From contig JBBSFE010000007.1 in assembly GCA_038239005.1 (NCBI GenBank), positions 1 through 64,000 of the forward strand: DNA of 64,000 bases, given 5' to 3'. A model generated the notes under the pieces. The model did no database searches. It was not told the DNA's origin and saw only the letters and a list, made by a program, of their open reading frames with translations. This DNA is from DASXHD01 sp038239005 (GTDB lineage Bacteria > Myxococcota_A > Polyangia > Polyangiales > Polyangiaceae). Shown piece by piece: positions 26,697-35,437 of this stretch; within the stretch, counting starts at the first letter, position 1, and every line of letters begins with the position of its first letter. Made by a program: the position numbers and the translations under genes.

Positions 26697-27929
26697 TTAG
26701 GTGCGATACGGCTCGGTGTACGAAACAGCGCCGCCGTCAACACGGCCGCTGGGCGCGAGCGTTCCGGCGCCTCGCGTGGCGACGACCACGCCGATTCCCG
26801 TCAGAACGACGGCTGCGGTCACGAGCCCGTTGATGAACGGAATCGCCCCACTGACGAGAAAGAGCACGCATCCGACGAGCAGGTGAACATGCGGATTGTC
26901 CGATTTATGGCCTACGAGGGCCTTTCCGATGGTCGCGAGGACCGCACAAACCCCCGCATACGAGGCAAATACGGCCGCGAGCAGGAGGACAGCCGCGACC
27001 GGCAGGCCAATGATCGTGATTCCGATGACGGCAATCGACGCGAGACCGAGGAGGCCGCCGACGATGCCGAGCGCGAACGACCTCATGGGTCGCGATGCCG
27101 CCTCGATGCGGAGCGCGTTCATGCGAAGCCCCGCGAGCGCGAAAAGGACCGCTCCGAACACGAAGAGCATGGCCGCGCGCGTCGTGGCGTCGCTCACTTC
27201 GCGAAGAAGCGAGTGGCCCGAGCCGGACGAAGAGTTGCCGACGCGGATGTCTTCGTTCTTGTGAATGGCGCCGCCGATTTTCGCGCCCTTGTGTCGGTCG
27301 AGAGAGCCACCGACGACGCCGACGTCGCCATCGACTTGTGCGCCGTCTGCGATGTCGATCGAGCCGCCGACCGCGGTGGCGCTGCCGACGATGTGTGCGT
27401 TCTTCTTGATCGACGCGCTTCCGCCGATGACCGTGACGTTGCCCGTCGCGGTCCCATAGATTTGCACCGAGCCCGCGAACACCGCGACGTCGTGCACGGT
27501 CTCATCGGCGCCGACGACGAGATCGCCACCGCGCACGAGGCGATCTTCGCCGCGTGTCGTGGCCGCGGGTACGGACGCAGACGAGATCGACATCGCTGGG
27601 ATTTTTTTCGCGTTCGAGATGGTGATGAGCGTGCCGTCGCGCGTGGCAACGAAATCGTCGCTCTCGAGAATCACGTCGAGCACTTTGTCGGCGGGTTGAT
27701 CGGTGACGTGAAGATCCATCGTCTTCCCGTCGTCGTCGAAGCGCGTGACGATGCTCCACTCGGCTTCCTTGGCGAGTCGCGTCACGGCTTCGGTGCGCGT
27801 GAGATGCGCGGCATCGATGGTCACGTGCTTGAGCTCCACGGGCCACGTGCCTTCGTGGTGCACCTGCGCGAGCGCTGCGCAGGGCGAGACGACAATGGCG
27901 GCAGCTGCAAACAATCCAAATCGATTCAT
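26697..27929 (-). CDS. Envelope protein with STN-like, polymer-forming beta-helix and membrane domains (ECF operon effector)
   Basis: A 410-residue protein. Signal peptide 1-22 (ends A-L-A-Q). Residues 30-100 resemble the short STN domain (V-T-I-D-A-A-H-L-T-R-T-E-A-V-T-R-L-A-K-E...V-L-D-V-I-L-E). Residues 125-215 are repeated five- to six-residue strands (V-H-D-V-A-V-F-A-G-S-V, G-N-V-T-V-I-G-G-S-A-S-I, G-S-I-D-I-A-D-G-A-Q-V-D-G-D-V-G-V-V-G-G) like bactofilin or DUF342-type beta-helix polymer modules. Residues 240-400 hold four hydrophobic helices. The ATG has AAGGAG eight bases upstream and overlaps the anti-sigma stop (ATGA). As last gene of an ECF-sigma operon it is a likely target or output of that system. 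Confidence 0.75.
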   Translation of the reverse strand: MNRFGLFAAAAIVVSPCAALAQVHHEGTWPVELKHVTIDAAHLTRTEAVTRLAKEAEWSIVTRFDDDGKTMDLHVTDQPADKVLDVILESDDFVATRDGTLITISNAKKIPAMSISSASVPAATTRGEDRLVRGGDLVVGADETVHDVAVFAGSVQIYGTATGNVTVIGGSASIKKNAHIVGSATAVGGSIDIADGAQVDGDVGVVGGSLDRHKGAKIGGAIHKNEDIRVGNSSSGSGHSLLREVSDATTRAAMLFVFGAVLFALAGLRMNALRIEAASRPMRSFALGIVGGLLGLASIAVIGITIIGLPVAAVLLLAAVFASYAGVCAVLATIGKALVGHKSDNPHVHLLVGCVLFLVSGAIPFINGLVTAAVVLTGIGVVVATRGAGTLAPSGRVDGGAVSYTEPYRT

Positions 27930-28444
27930 GACGAAGCTCCTTGAGAACCACGAGAAGCCCGCGCGATTGCGAGGCCGATGAGCGCGAGCGTGAAAGTCGT
28001 GACGACCGAAATGGCAGCGCCGTTTGGCCCTGAAGAGACGCTCTTGAAGAGAGCAACGAGCGAGGTGGTCATCACCGGAACCATGCGCGGAGCCGCAAAA
28101 AGCAGCGTCACGACGCGCGGGAGGCCGTCCAGCATCGCGGGCGCGCCGGTCGCGAACGCGAGACCCGCGGCCGCGGCGACGAGCATCGTCGGAAATCGCA
28201 CCGCCGGTTTCGCGACCACCGCAGGCGCCACATCGCGTGCGACGCGCAACGCAGCGCCGACGTCGTGCGACTCGAGCGCCATCGCGCCGATGCGCATCAT
28301 GCACGCGCCACACGAGTCGGCGTGCACACGCGCGACTGGATCGATCACGTCTTGTGCGTCGGCGATGCAGGAGAGTGCGAGCTCGCTGAGGTGCTCGCCT
28401 TCCCACGTCTCCACGTCGGTGAGTCTTTCGAGTGCGGCTGTCAT
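27926..28444 (-). CDS. Anti-sigma-factor-like membrane protein
   Basis: A 172-residue protein coded between the ECF sigma gene and the envelope effector, with ATGA overlaps at both ends. The N-terminal half is cytoplasmic-like and contains H-A-D-S-C-G-A-C-M-M at about 41-50, the H-x-x-x-C-x-x-C pattern of zinc-binding anti-sigma domains. Hydrophobic segments follow at about 85-105, 110-130 and 145-165, more than the single helix of simple ZAS proteins. Position and zinc motif together support the role: it would hold the sigma factor at the membrane until an envelope signal releases it. Sequence identity to a named anti-sigma family could not be judged. Confidence 0.7.
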   Translation of the reverse strand: MTAALERLTDVETWEGEHLSELALSCIADAQDVIDPVARVHADSCGACMMRIGAMALESHDVGAALRVARDVAPAVVAKPAVRFPTMLVAAAAGLAFATGAPAMLDGLPRVVTLLFAAPRMVPVMTTSLVALFKSVSSGPNGAAISVVTTFTLALIGLAIARASRGSQGASS

Positions 28445-29052
28445 GCGTCGCTCCGTTCCGTCAACGTCGCCGCGAGCGTGCGACGCCCGCGCAGAATCCA
28501 AGTCGCCACCGTGCCCATCGGCACGCCAAGCTTTTGCCCGATCTCGACATACGAAAGTCCTTCGATGAAAAAGAGCACGATGGCCTCGCGTTGTTTTTCC
28601 GGAAGCTCGCGCATCGCTGATTCGAGGCGCAGGATGTCTTGCGTGCGCGCCGCGCGTTCGAACGGCGACGGCTTCGTGTCCGCGATGCGATCGGTGACGT
28701 CACGCGTCGACTCCGCGGGCGCATCGCTCGCTTGGCGTTTGAGCGCGCGGGTCCGACTGCGCGCCGTGTCGAGCGCCACGTGCTTCGCGATGCCAACGAT
28801 CCAACCTCGAAGCGACTCGCCCGCACGAATGCGCGATCGCCCTTCGAGCGCGCGACGCATCGTTTCGCTCACCGCATCTTCGACGTCCGGATGATCGGGC
28901 GCCGAGCGAAGCACCGACGCCGCCACCGCGCGGAGCAGCGGCCGAAGCTCGGCTGCCTCACGCGAGAACGTTTCGAGCGATGCGGTGGCGGCCGTCACTG
29001 CCGAGATGTTGCCGCGTGGAGGCGGCGCGGCAAAGAAGGCGGCGGCAAACAT
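28441..29052 (-). CDS. ECF-type RNA polymerase sigma factor
   Basis: A 203-residue sigma-70 family member of group 4. Region 2 covers about 40-105 (L-L-R-A-V-A-A-S-V-L-R...P-D-V-E-D-A-V-S-E-T-M-R-R-A-L and S-L-R-G-W-I-V-G-I-A-K-H-V-A-L-D). Region 4 covers about 140-195 (L-E-S-A-M-R-E-L-P-E-K-Q-R-E-A-I-V-L-F-F-I-E-G-L-S-Y-V-E-I-G-Q-K-L-G-V-P-M-G-T-V-A-T-W-I-L-R-G-R). A TTG at 29061 is also in frame; the ATG at 29052 is preferred. It starts a three-gene operon with its probable anti-sigma factor. The palindrome at 29098-29117 lies 46 bases upstream of the ATG and could be part of its control. Confidence 0.92.
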   Translation of the reverse strand: MFAAAFFAAPPPRGNISAVTAATASLETFSREAAELRPLLRAVAASVLRSAPDHPDVEDAVSETMRRALEGRSRIRAGESLRGWIVGIAKHVALDTARSRTRALKRQASDAPAESTRDVTDRIADTKPSPFERAARTQDILRLESAMRELPEKQREAIVLFFIEGLSYVEIGQKLGVPMGTVATWILRGRRTLAATLTERSDA

Positions 29053-29097
29053 GCTGGACAAGGGCAGTTCGTCCGAGGCGTGCCCTTTCTTTCAGCC

Positions 29098-29117
29098 AGC
29101 GTTCGGATCCGAACGCT
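29098..29117. promoter_or_regulatory. Perfect 20-bp palindrome, copy 1, upstream of the ECF sigma gene
   Basis: A 20-base perfect inverted repeat with core CGTTCGGATCCGAACG, in the 85-base gap between the aminotransferase stop and the sigma factor start. The same 16-base core occurs once more, at 54809-54824, before a MarR-type gene. It could be an operator for a dimeric regulator. As RNA it could fold into an eight-pair hairpin with a GAUC loop, but no T-run follows on either strand, so a simple intrinsic terminator is less likely. Confidence 0.6.
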
Positions 29118-29137
29118 CGTCAGCAATATTGTCGGAA

Positions 29138-30385
29138 TCATTGAGCATTTTTGGCCAGATATTCGAAGCGGTCGAGGGCGGTATCGAGGACGGCTGCGGG
29201 CGGGCCGAACGAGAAACGGACGTAGTCGCGGAAGCGGGAGGCTCGGGCCGAGCGGCGTTTGCCCGGGTTTACGTCGAAGAACTCGCCCGGCACCGTGATG
29301 ACTTTTTGGTCGAGGGCAGCGCGGAAGAAGCTCATCCCGTCCGAAATCGGCTTCGGGAGGTTCGAGACATTGCCCCAGACGTAGAACGTTCCGTCCGGTA
29401 CGCGGTCGACACGGACGCCGAGGCGCTCGAGACGTGAGAGGAGCTTGTCGCGCTTGTCGCGGAAGACGCGGTGGATGGCCCACGTCTCTTTCGTGACGTG
29501 CTCCTCGGTCATCAGCGCGATGGCAGCGCGCTGGAGTGGTTTGCTTCCGCCGCCGTCGAGAAAGGATCCCGCGCTCGTGAGAGCCTCGACGATTTTTTTC
29601 GGACCGAGCGCCCACGTCACGCGCCAACCGGGGTAGCGCCAGTTTTTGGTGAGGCCGTCGAAGATGACGATTGGATCGGAGTCGACGTCCTCGACGTAAC
29701 GCGCAGCGCTCTCGACCGGAAGCACGCCCGGTTTGCTGCGATAGACGTAGTGCGAATAAAACTCGTCGAAGAGCATCGAGCACTCGAGCTCGCGCGCAAC
29801 GGAGACCCAACGCGCGAGCTCTTCACCGGCGATGGCTTTGCCCGTTGGGTTGCAGGGGTTCGAAAGCAAAATCGCAGAGAGGCCGCGCCCCGTGATCTCG
29901 CGGCGCAAGTCGTCGTGAGAAAATGCGTAACCGCGATCGCCGTCGAGCATGATGGGGATTGCCGTGAACGCGCGAAAGATGTCGAGGAGCTCTTCGTACG
30001 CCGTGTAGTCCGGCAAGAAATGGCCGAGGTTGATTTGCCCAAGGCTCGCTGCGGCGCGCGTGAGCGCCATGCGCCCGCCGCCCGAAACACACACGTTTTC
30101 GGCCGAATACTGCGACGGAAGGCCCTTACGAAAGAGTGTATTATACAAGCTTGCGATGGCCTCGCGGAGCTCGGGCAAGCCCGCGACGGGCGCGTACTCC
30201 TGATCGTCGACGTCGATCGTGATGTGCTCGACGCGCGGAGGCGCGCCCTCGAGCTCGCCCGTTTCGGGTTGGCCTTGGCCGAGGTTGCACCATGCGGGAT
30301 CGTGCGCGGAGAACCCAAGGCGCGTCGCCTCCGAAGTGACGTAGATGACGCCCGTGCGTGGAACCGATCGAAACGCGTCGCTCAT
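29138..30385 (-). CDS. Class I/II PLP-dependent aminotransferase
   Basis: A 415-residue fold-type I aminotransferase. Landmarks: Y-A-P-V-A-G-L-P-E-L-R at 64-74, N-P-C-N-P-T-G-K at 176-183, D-E-F-Y with Asp 207 that pairs with the PLP nitrogen, and the Schiff-base lysine 247 in D-G-L-T-K-N-W-R-Y-P-G-W-R. It would transfer amino groups between an amino acid and a 2-oxoacid; the donor is not predictable. No signal peptide. The ATG at 30385 overlaps the stop of the DCC-family gene (ATGA), placing it last in a five-gene minus-strand operon. The track opens earlier at 30424 but that part overlaps the neighbour. Confidence 0.9.
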   Translation of the reverse strand: MSDAFRSVPRTGVIYVTSEATRLGFSAHDPAWCNLGQGQPETGELEGAPPRVEHITIDVDDQEYAPVAGLPELREAIASLYNTLFRKGLPSQYSAENVCVSGGGRMALTRAAASLGQINLGHFLPDYTAYEELLDIFRAFTAIPIMLDGDRGYAFSHDDLRREITGRGLSAILLSNPCNPTGKAIAGEELARWVSVARELECSMLFDEFYSHYVYRSKPGVLPVESAARYVEDVDSDPIVIFDGLTKNWRYPGWRVTWALGPKKIVEALTSAGSFLDGGGSKPLQRAAIALMTEEHVTKETWAIHRVFRDKRDKLLSRLERLGVRVDRVPDGTFYVWGNVSNLPKPISDGMSFFRAALDQKVITVPGEFFDVNPGKRRSARASRFRDYVRFSFGPPAAVLDTALDRFEYLAKNAQ

Positions 30386-30780
30386 AGGAAGCGCGCTCGT
30401 AGCTCGGGCGACGGCACCATGCAAAATTCCGTCTTACCAAACCAGCCGTAGCGATTGCGCGCGATGAAGTCGTAGACGACGTTGCGAATGAACGCGGGCA
30501 CGATGATGGAGCCATACGCGAGCCACCACGGAAACGACAACCGTCGTGCGATGCGAAGGCCCGCGCTCGAGCGATCGAACGCGCGACCGTCTTCGATCAC
30601 GATGATGCTCGTGGGGTCGCCGTCGGGGACGGCAATGCCGTGCTCGATCATCAGTTTTTTTCCGGCGTCCGACTGAATCGATGCGAATCGAAAGTAGTCG
30701 TGCTTGTCGCGCTCGACGATGAAGCGCACAGACGAGCTACAGAGGTTGCACACTCCGTCGAAAAGGACGATGGCGCCCAC
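30382..30780 (-). CDS. DCC-family (DUF393) thiol-disulfide oxidoreductase-like protein
   Basis: A 132-residue protein of the DCC family. The defining D-G-V-C-N-L-C motif is near residues 8-14 (F-D-G-V-C-N-L-C-S-S-S-V-R-F), followed by R-F-A-S-I-Q-S-D-A-G and a C-terminal R-Y-x-W-F-G-K-T-E-F-C. The family is predicted to have a thioredoxin-like fold; the two Cys could act as a redox pair. The start is either GTG 30780 or TTG 30786, both within ten bases of the upstream TAG; GTG is preferred. It is flanked by a metal-dependent hydrolase and an aminotransferase in one transcript. Confidence 0.85.
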   Translation of the reverse strand: MGAIVLFDGVCNLCSSSVRFIVERDKHDYFRFASIQSDAGKKLMIEHGIAVPDGDPTSIIVIEDGRAFDRSSAGLRIARRLSFPWWLAYGSIIVPAFIRNVVYDFIARNRYGWFGKTEFCMVPSPELRARFL

Positions 30781-30787
30781 ACCCAAA

Positions 30788-31591
30788 CTATAGGGTCGAT
30801 TCGAGACCCGCCGAGTCGAGATATTCGCGTGCGAGGCCATCGAGATCGGCTTGCGATGGGTGGAAATCGCGCCTCAGGTATTGCTTGATTCCCTCGGAAA
30901 ACACGGGCCGCCGTGCGCGAATCGCGCGAAGGCGGCGCCAGTGCTCGCCGAGCACGCCGAGGCCGTGCGCCTTGCGTTCTTGGTCGAGCAAGTGAAGGCT
31001 CGCGGCCGTCCAGAAACCGCCGAGGCACGCCGTGCCGAGTAGGAGTCCCGCAACGCGCATGGCGTAGCTTGGGTCGATTTTCTGGAGCACGTCGAATGCG
31101 ACGTCACGATGCTCGATTTCTTCGGACGCATGCCACAAGAGAAGCGCGCGCATGCGCGGGTCGGCGCGATCGAGGAAACGTTCGCGGAGCGCTTGCTCGG
31201 CAAGCATCGCGGTGAAGTGCTCGCACGCGGCCGTGGTCGAGAGCCGCAGCGCGGGCGGCGCGACCCGCTCGATGAAGCCGTAGGCGATGCGTTCGTAGAG
31301 CGCGAGGAAGCGATCGACTTCGAGGCCTTGGCTCTCGAGGATGCGATTGAACTCGTCGTGCTCTTTTGCGTGTCGGCCTTCTTGTCCGAAAAAAGCGCGG
31401 ACGCGCGCGCGGAGCTCTTCGTCGTCGATGCGATCGAGGTAGTGGCGCACGCTACGCACGAAGAAGCGCTCGCCTGCGGGGAACAAAAGGTTCACGCCGT
31501 TCGCGATGTGCGTCGCGACGATGTTGCCGCCGAACCAATGCCGCGGCACGCCGGCGACGTCGATGCCCGGGCTTCGTACGCGGGGAATCAT
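30788..31591 (-). CDS. PF10118-type predicted metal-dependent hydrolase
   Basis: A 267-residue helical protein. Conserved acidic and His residues match the PF10118 family: F-P-x-G-E-x-F-F-V, E-E-L-R-A-R-V-R-A-F-F-G-Q-E-G-R-H-A-K-E-H, T-A-A-C-E-H-F-T-A-M and W-H-A-S-E-E-I-E-H-R-D-V-A-F-D-V. The repeated E-x-x-H pairs resemble ferritin-like di-iron sites, so a di-iron hydroxylase or deformylase-like activity is plausible, although the family is named hydrolase. The ATG overlaps the stop of the kinase gene (ATGA). Located inside the GH31-kinase-hydrolase-DCC-aminotransferase operon. Confidence 0.82.
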   Translation of the reverse strand: MIPRVRSPGIDVAGVPRHWFGGNIVATHIANGVNLLFPAGERFFVRSVRHYLDRIDDEELRARVRAFFGQEGRHAKEHDEFNRILESQGLEVDRFLALYERIAYGFIERVAPPALRLSTTAACEHFTAMLAEQALRERFLDRADPRMRALLLWHASEEIEHRDVAFDVLQKIDPSYAMRVAGLLLGTACLGGFWTAASLHLLDQERKAHGLGVLGEHWRRLRAIRARRPVFSEGIKQYLRRDFHPSQADLDGLAREYLDSAGLESTL

Positions 31592-33036
31592 CGGCGCGAA
31601 AACGGATCGTCGACGTAGTCGCGCGGCGGGGGCGGCATCGTTTGCATGGCGGATGGCTGAATCTTCGCATGCGTGGCGACGGGTGTCGCGGTCGCCGTCA
31701 TGACGGGATGCAGCGGTGCGAGGTGTTCCGTCATCGAGACCGTCGCTACGGGCAGCGCGGTCGTCGTGATCGGTTTCGCTGCCGACACGACTGGCGCTTG
31801 CGTCGTCGTGGCGATCGCCGATGGTGCTGCGGTCGTGTGCGACAAGAGCACGAACGTTCCACCGAACGCGGCGAGCACGATGAAGACGAGCGCGCCCGAA
31901 GCGATCCACGGAGCCGCAGAACGTTTTCGTCGAACGCGAGGCGGCGCAGCTGGCAAGTGTGCAACCGCACCAAGCGAAGGCTCCATAGCGGCGGGCGGAT
32001 AGAACGATGAACGCTGCGTCTCTGGCGGAGGGAGCGGCGTCGTACGAGGCACACCGCTGTCGGGCGTCATCGCCATCTGGACGGTCTTTGGAGCCTCGTC
32101 GACCGCAGCCAGATCGATCGCCGTTGCAGGTGTGCGCACGGTCACGAGCGACGACGCAGGCGCGTCATGGTCGCTCACGCGCGCGAACGGCCGAAGCACG
32201 CACGCCATCTCGGCCGCTGATGCATAGCGATCGGCCGCGCGCTTCGAGAGCGCCTTGATGACGATGTCCGAGAGCGTCTCGTCGCACTCGAGCCGCGCGG
32301 GCCTCTCCGTCATGATCGCGCGAACGAGCGCTTCGGTCGTTGCGCCTTCGAACGGTTTTCGCCCCGCAAGCGCGAGGTACATCACGGCGGCGAGTGAATA
32401 CAGATCCGCGCGACCATCGAGCTCGTCGCCCGAGGCTTGCTCCGGCGACATGTACGAGAGCGTTCCGACGACGAGCCCTGCACGCGTGAGCTTGAGCCCG
32501 TCTTCTTCTTCGCCGATGAGCTTTGCGACGCCGAAGTCGAGGAGCTTCACGATGTCGGATTGGACGCTCGTGCGCTCGAGGAAAATGTTGTCGGGCTTGA
32601 TGTCGCGGTGAACGATGCCCTGCTTGTGTGCCGCATCGAGCGCCGACAAAACTTGAACCGCGATGTACGCAACGCGCTCCGAAGGAAGCCTCGCAGAGCG
32701 TGAAGGCGTCCGTGAGCGCTTGAGAACGTCTCGCAGGTTTTCGCCGTGCAAAAGCTCCATCACGAGGAACGGCGGCTCGCCTTCGTTCGTTTGGAAATCG
32801 TTGATCTGCACGACGTTCGGATGCCCGAGCATCGCAACGACGCGCGCCTCTCGCGCGAATCGACCGCGCAGCTCTTCGACATGCGAGAGGTGCGGATGCA
32901 AAACCTTGAGCGCCACTTTGCGCGCGAGGCCCTCCTGAACCGCTTCATAGACCGCGCCCATGCCGCCCTCGCCCAGCATTTCGCCGACGCGATAGCGCGC
33001 GCCGAGGAGGCTTCCGGAGAGAGGTTTGGCGTTCAA
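31588..33036 (-). CDS. Hanks-type serine/threonine protein kinase, membrane-anchored
   Basis: A 482-residue kinase. The Gly-rich loop G-E-G-G-M-G is at 22-27, catalytic Lys 44 in V-A-L-K-V-L, H-R-D 144-146 with N-x-x-x-x-N pattern D-I-K-P-D-N, D-F-G 168-170, and S-P-E 198-200 in the activation segment. After the kinase domain (ends near 285) comes a Pro/Thr-rich stretch, a single transmembrane helix at 377-400, and a short Ala/Thr/Pro-rich outer segment ending R-D-Y-V-D-D-P-F-S-R-R. The start is not an ATG: TTG at 33036 gives the family N-terminus four bases after the GH31 stop; GTG at 33066 is the alternative. It may sense an envelope signal, but the outer segment has no known sensor. Confidence 0.9.
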   Translation of the reverse strand: MNAKPLSGSLLGARYRVGEMLGEGGMGAVYEAVQEGLARKVALKVLHPHLSHVEELRGRFAREARVVAMLGHPNVVQINDFQTNEGEPPFLVMELLHGENLRDVLKRSRTPSRSARLPSERVAYIAVQVLSALDAAHKQGIVHRDIKPDNIFLERTSVQSDIVKLLDFGVAKLIGEEEDGLKLTRAGLVVGTLSYMSPEQASGDELDGRADLYSLAAVMYLALAGRKPFEGATTEALVRAIMTERPARLECDETLSDIVIKALSKRAADRYASAAEMACVLRPFARVSDHDAPASSLVTVRTPATAIDLAAVDEAPKTVQMAMTPDSGVPRTTPLPPPETQRSSFYPPAAMEPSLGAVAHLPAAPPRVRRKRSAAPWIASGALVFIVLAAFGGTFVLLSHTTAAPSAIATTTQAPVVSAAKPITTTALPVATVSMTEHLAPLHPVMTATATPVATHAKIQPSAMQTMPPPPRDYVDDPFSRR

Positions 33037-33040
33037 GCGT

Positions 33041-35422
33041 TCACTCGATCCAAGCGGTCGCTGCACCCGCGATGCGCAATACGATGGAATCGCCCGCGAG
33101 GAAATACGCGCTGCCCGTTGCGGCGCGCACTTCGGCTTCGCTCCCGAGCGCGGGAATGTCGGCCGAGCCGACGACGACATGCGAGAGGGCCGATGTGTTG
33201 CCCGTGCGCGAGCGGAGGTCGAGCGTTGCAACGATCGCCGTGCCGAATGCGCCCGGAAGGAACGTCACGCCGACGCCCTGTGCGGTGTCAGCGATCGAGA
33301 CCGCACTGCCGTCATCGAAGCGCGCGCTCGCGGCGCCGCTCGGCCATCCGCGTGCTTCGAAGGTCGGGCGGTCGCTCGCCGCGACGACCGTGCCGGCCGT
33401 CTGCGTCGTGAGCGTGTCGATGTCGGCAGCGAGCATCGGGATGAGCGCGCCAACGCGCGCCCAAACGTGAGGCGTTCCGAGCGGGGCAGGAAGCGTCGCG
33501 TTCGAAGGACCGGTCGTGAGTGCGTTCGACAAAAAATCCGCCCACGCGCCTTTCGGAAAATGCACCTCGGTCGAGGTCGCCCCTTCGGTGATCACGGTCG
33601 CGACGAGCAAGTCCGGGCCGAGCATGTATTCGTCGTCGGTGTGGGTCGAGACGTCGCCCGGATAGGCGAGCGGAAGCGGCCGAATCGTAGGCAAACCCTT
33701 GGTTTCCGCGTCACGCAAGAGCGACGACAAATACGGCTCGAGCTGCGCATGGAGCGTGGCGAGGTTCGTGTAGAGAGACACCGTCTCGTCGTCGTACGCC
33801 CACGGCGCGTGAGTATCCCCTCCGCCGCCGAGCTGCATGATGACCGAAAAGGCCGTGTGCTCGGACCATCGGAGGAGCGCCTCTTTCGTGGGCAGGCCGT
33901 TGCGGAAGCCGCCCGTGTCGGACCCGAAGCTCGGAAATCCGCTGACCGCCAGCGTTTGCGCGGCAATGACGGCCGACGGCAACCCACCAACGAGCATGGT
34001 GCCACTCGAATTGACGTCGCCGTATTTCGAAAAATCGCTGTCGAGATCGCCAGGCCAAATCATGTCGACGATGGTCGCGCCGCCGTAGGTCGATGCGCGC
34101 GCGATGAGAGCGCCGTCGTTGCGGAGTGCGTCGAGCGCTTGGTGATACGCGGCGTGGTAACCGAGCGGGTAGCTGCGCGCGGTGCGATCGGTTTCGCCGT
34201 CGGCGTAGACGACGCCGAGGCGCGCATTGAAAAGCTGCGCGACGACGTCTTCGCCGTAATCGAGCTTGAACCCACTGCCGCCGAGCGCAACGGCGCGTGA
34301 CGCGAGGCTCGCCCAAAAGTCGCGGCCGACGCTCGTCGTGAAATCGATCATGCCGAATTGGTATTTTGTGTCCGACCCGGGCGCCGCGAGGATTGCGCCG
34401 TCGTAGATGCGTACGAACGCACCCGGCGTTGCGGCGGCTTGCGTGTAGAGGTCTTGCGCTTCGTCGGCGGGAGCCGTCCCCGGTTTTTCGAGATACGGCT
34501 CGGACCAAAACATGACGCGATAGCCAAGCGCGGCGAGCTCGCTCATGAGACCCGCAGGGTCCGGGAAGCGCGGATCGCATATGAAGGTGTTGAACGACGT
34601 CTGCCACGGATCGTCGATCCACATCGTGGTCGTCGGGATGTGGAGCTGACGGATCATCGTCGCGTCGTCGATCATCTGCTGCGCGTCCGTCCACTCGTTG
34701 CGCCAATACATCGGGCCGAGCGCCCATCGGGGGAGCGCGCGCGGGAGGCCCACATGATTGTTGTATTGTGCAACCACTTGGAGTGGGTCGCGCGCGAAGA
34801 AGAACCACACGCTCGCAACTTTGCCTTCGAACGTGAGCGTCACGGTGTTCGCGTCGGTCTTGGCAACGTCGAATGCGCCGGCCTCGCGACTCTCGACGAA
34901 CACGCCGTAGCCGCGATCCGACACGAGCACCGGAACCGGGACGTGCGCGTCGTTGGTGGCGGACTCGAACTTCGCGTCGATGACCATGTGCATCGGAAGG
35001 AGCTGCCCGCGCGCCGACACGTGCGTGAAGCGTTCACCCGTGCCGGTGTAGAAACCCTCGTCGCTCGCGAGGTTCACGCGCACGAGCGCCGTCGGTTGTC
35101 CGTCGTCTCGTGTGGTGACGTGGAGCACGCCAGGCGCGGGCGTTTCGAAGTCGACGTTGCGGCGATTGATCTCTGCGTAGTCGAACGCGATGCCCGCGGG
35201 ATCGTGCCAGCCATTGGGCGAATCGCTATCGATCACGCGCGTCATGAGCGCGGTGCCCGGCGGTGACGCGAGAAGCGTCGCGCCATCGCGCGTGACGGAG
35301 AGCGATCCATCACTACCGAGCGTCGCCGTGGTGGTGTCGCCGAGGTCGAGCGTCACCGCCGGCGGCGGAACTTCCGTCGATTCACAAGCGATGCAGAAAA
35401 GAACGAGCGCTGATGCCCGCAT
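33041..35422 (-). CDS. GH31-family glycosidase, predicted lipoprotein
   Basis: A 793-residue glycoside hydrolase. Signal M-R-A-S-A-L-V-L-F-C-I-A-C gives a lipobox I-A-C at residue 13, so the enzyme is on a membrane facing the periplasm or exterior. The (beta/alpha)8 domain has the GH31 pattern W-R-N-E-W-T-D...T-T-M-W-I-D-D-P-W, the nucleophile Asp 388 in G-F-K-L-D-Y-G-E-D and the acid/base Asp 502 in F-G-S-D-T-G-G-F. The K-L-D-Y-G-E-D form resembles the sulfoquinovosidase/xylosidase side of GH31 more than classical W-I-D-M-N-E glucosidases. The N-terminal beta domain and C-terminal beta-sandwiches are present. It opens a five-gene operon; the start lies nine bases after a TAGAAT box. Confidence 0.9.
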   Translation of the reverse strand: MRASALVLFCIACESTEVPPPAVTLDLGDTTTATLGSDGSLSVTRDGATLLASPPGTALMTRVIDSDSPNGWHDPAGIAFDYAEINRRNVDFETPAPGVLHVTTRDDGQPTALVRVNLASDEGFYTGTGERFTHVSARGQLLPMHMVIDAKFESATNDAHVPVPVLVSDRGYGVFVESREAGAFDVAKTDANTVTLTFEGKVASVWFFFARDPLQVVAQYNNHVGLPRALPRWALGPMYWRNEWTDAQQMIDDATMIRQLHIPTTTMWIDDPWQTSFNTFICDPRFPDPAGLMSELAALGYRVMFWSEPYLEKPGTAPADEAQDLYTQAAATPGAFVRIYDGAILAAPGSDTKYQFGMIDFTTSVGRDFWASLASRAVALGGSGFKLDYGEDVVAQLFNARLGVVYADGETDRTARSYPLGYHAAYHQALDALRNDGALIARASTYGGATIVDMIWPGDLDSDFSKYGDVNSSGTMLVGGLPSAVIAAQTLAVSGFPSFGSDTGGFRNGLPTKEALLRWSEHTAFSVIMQLGGGGDTHAPWAYDDETVSLYTNLATLHAQLEPYLSSLLRDAETKGLPTIRPLPLAYPGDVSTHTDDEYMLGPDLLVATVITEGATSTEVHFPKGAWADFLSNALTTGPSNATLPAPLGTPHVWARVGALIPMLAADIDTLTTQTAGTVVAASDRPTFEARGWPSGAASARFDDGSAVSIADTAQGVGVTFLPGAFGTAIVATLDLRSRTGNTSALSHVVVGSADIPALGSEAEVRAATGSAYFLAGDSIVLRIAGAATAWIE

Positions 35423-35431
35423 GGGCCCGCG

Positions 35432-35437
35432 ATTCTA
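35432..35437 (-). promoter_or_regulatory. -10 hexamer TAGAAT, nearly leaderless start of the GH31 operon
   Basis: Reverse-strand TAGAAT (35437 to 35432); the ATG at 35422 begins nine bases later. No -35 match seen. The opposite strand carries the ribosome site of the divergent small gene at 35518. Confidence 0.4.

Noticed and set aside
29098..29117. Palindrome as an intrinsic terminator
   Set aside because: The stem would be perfect but no T-run follows on either strand, and the same core lies before another gene's start, not only after a stop. Kept as a regulatory site instead.
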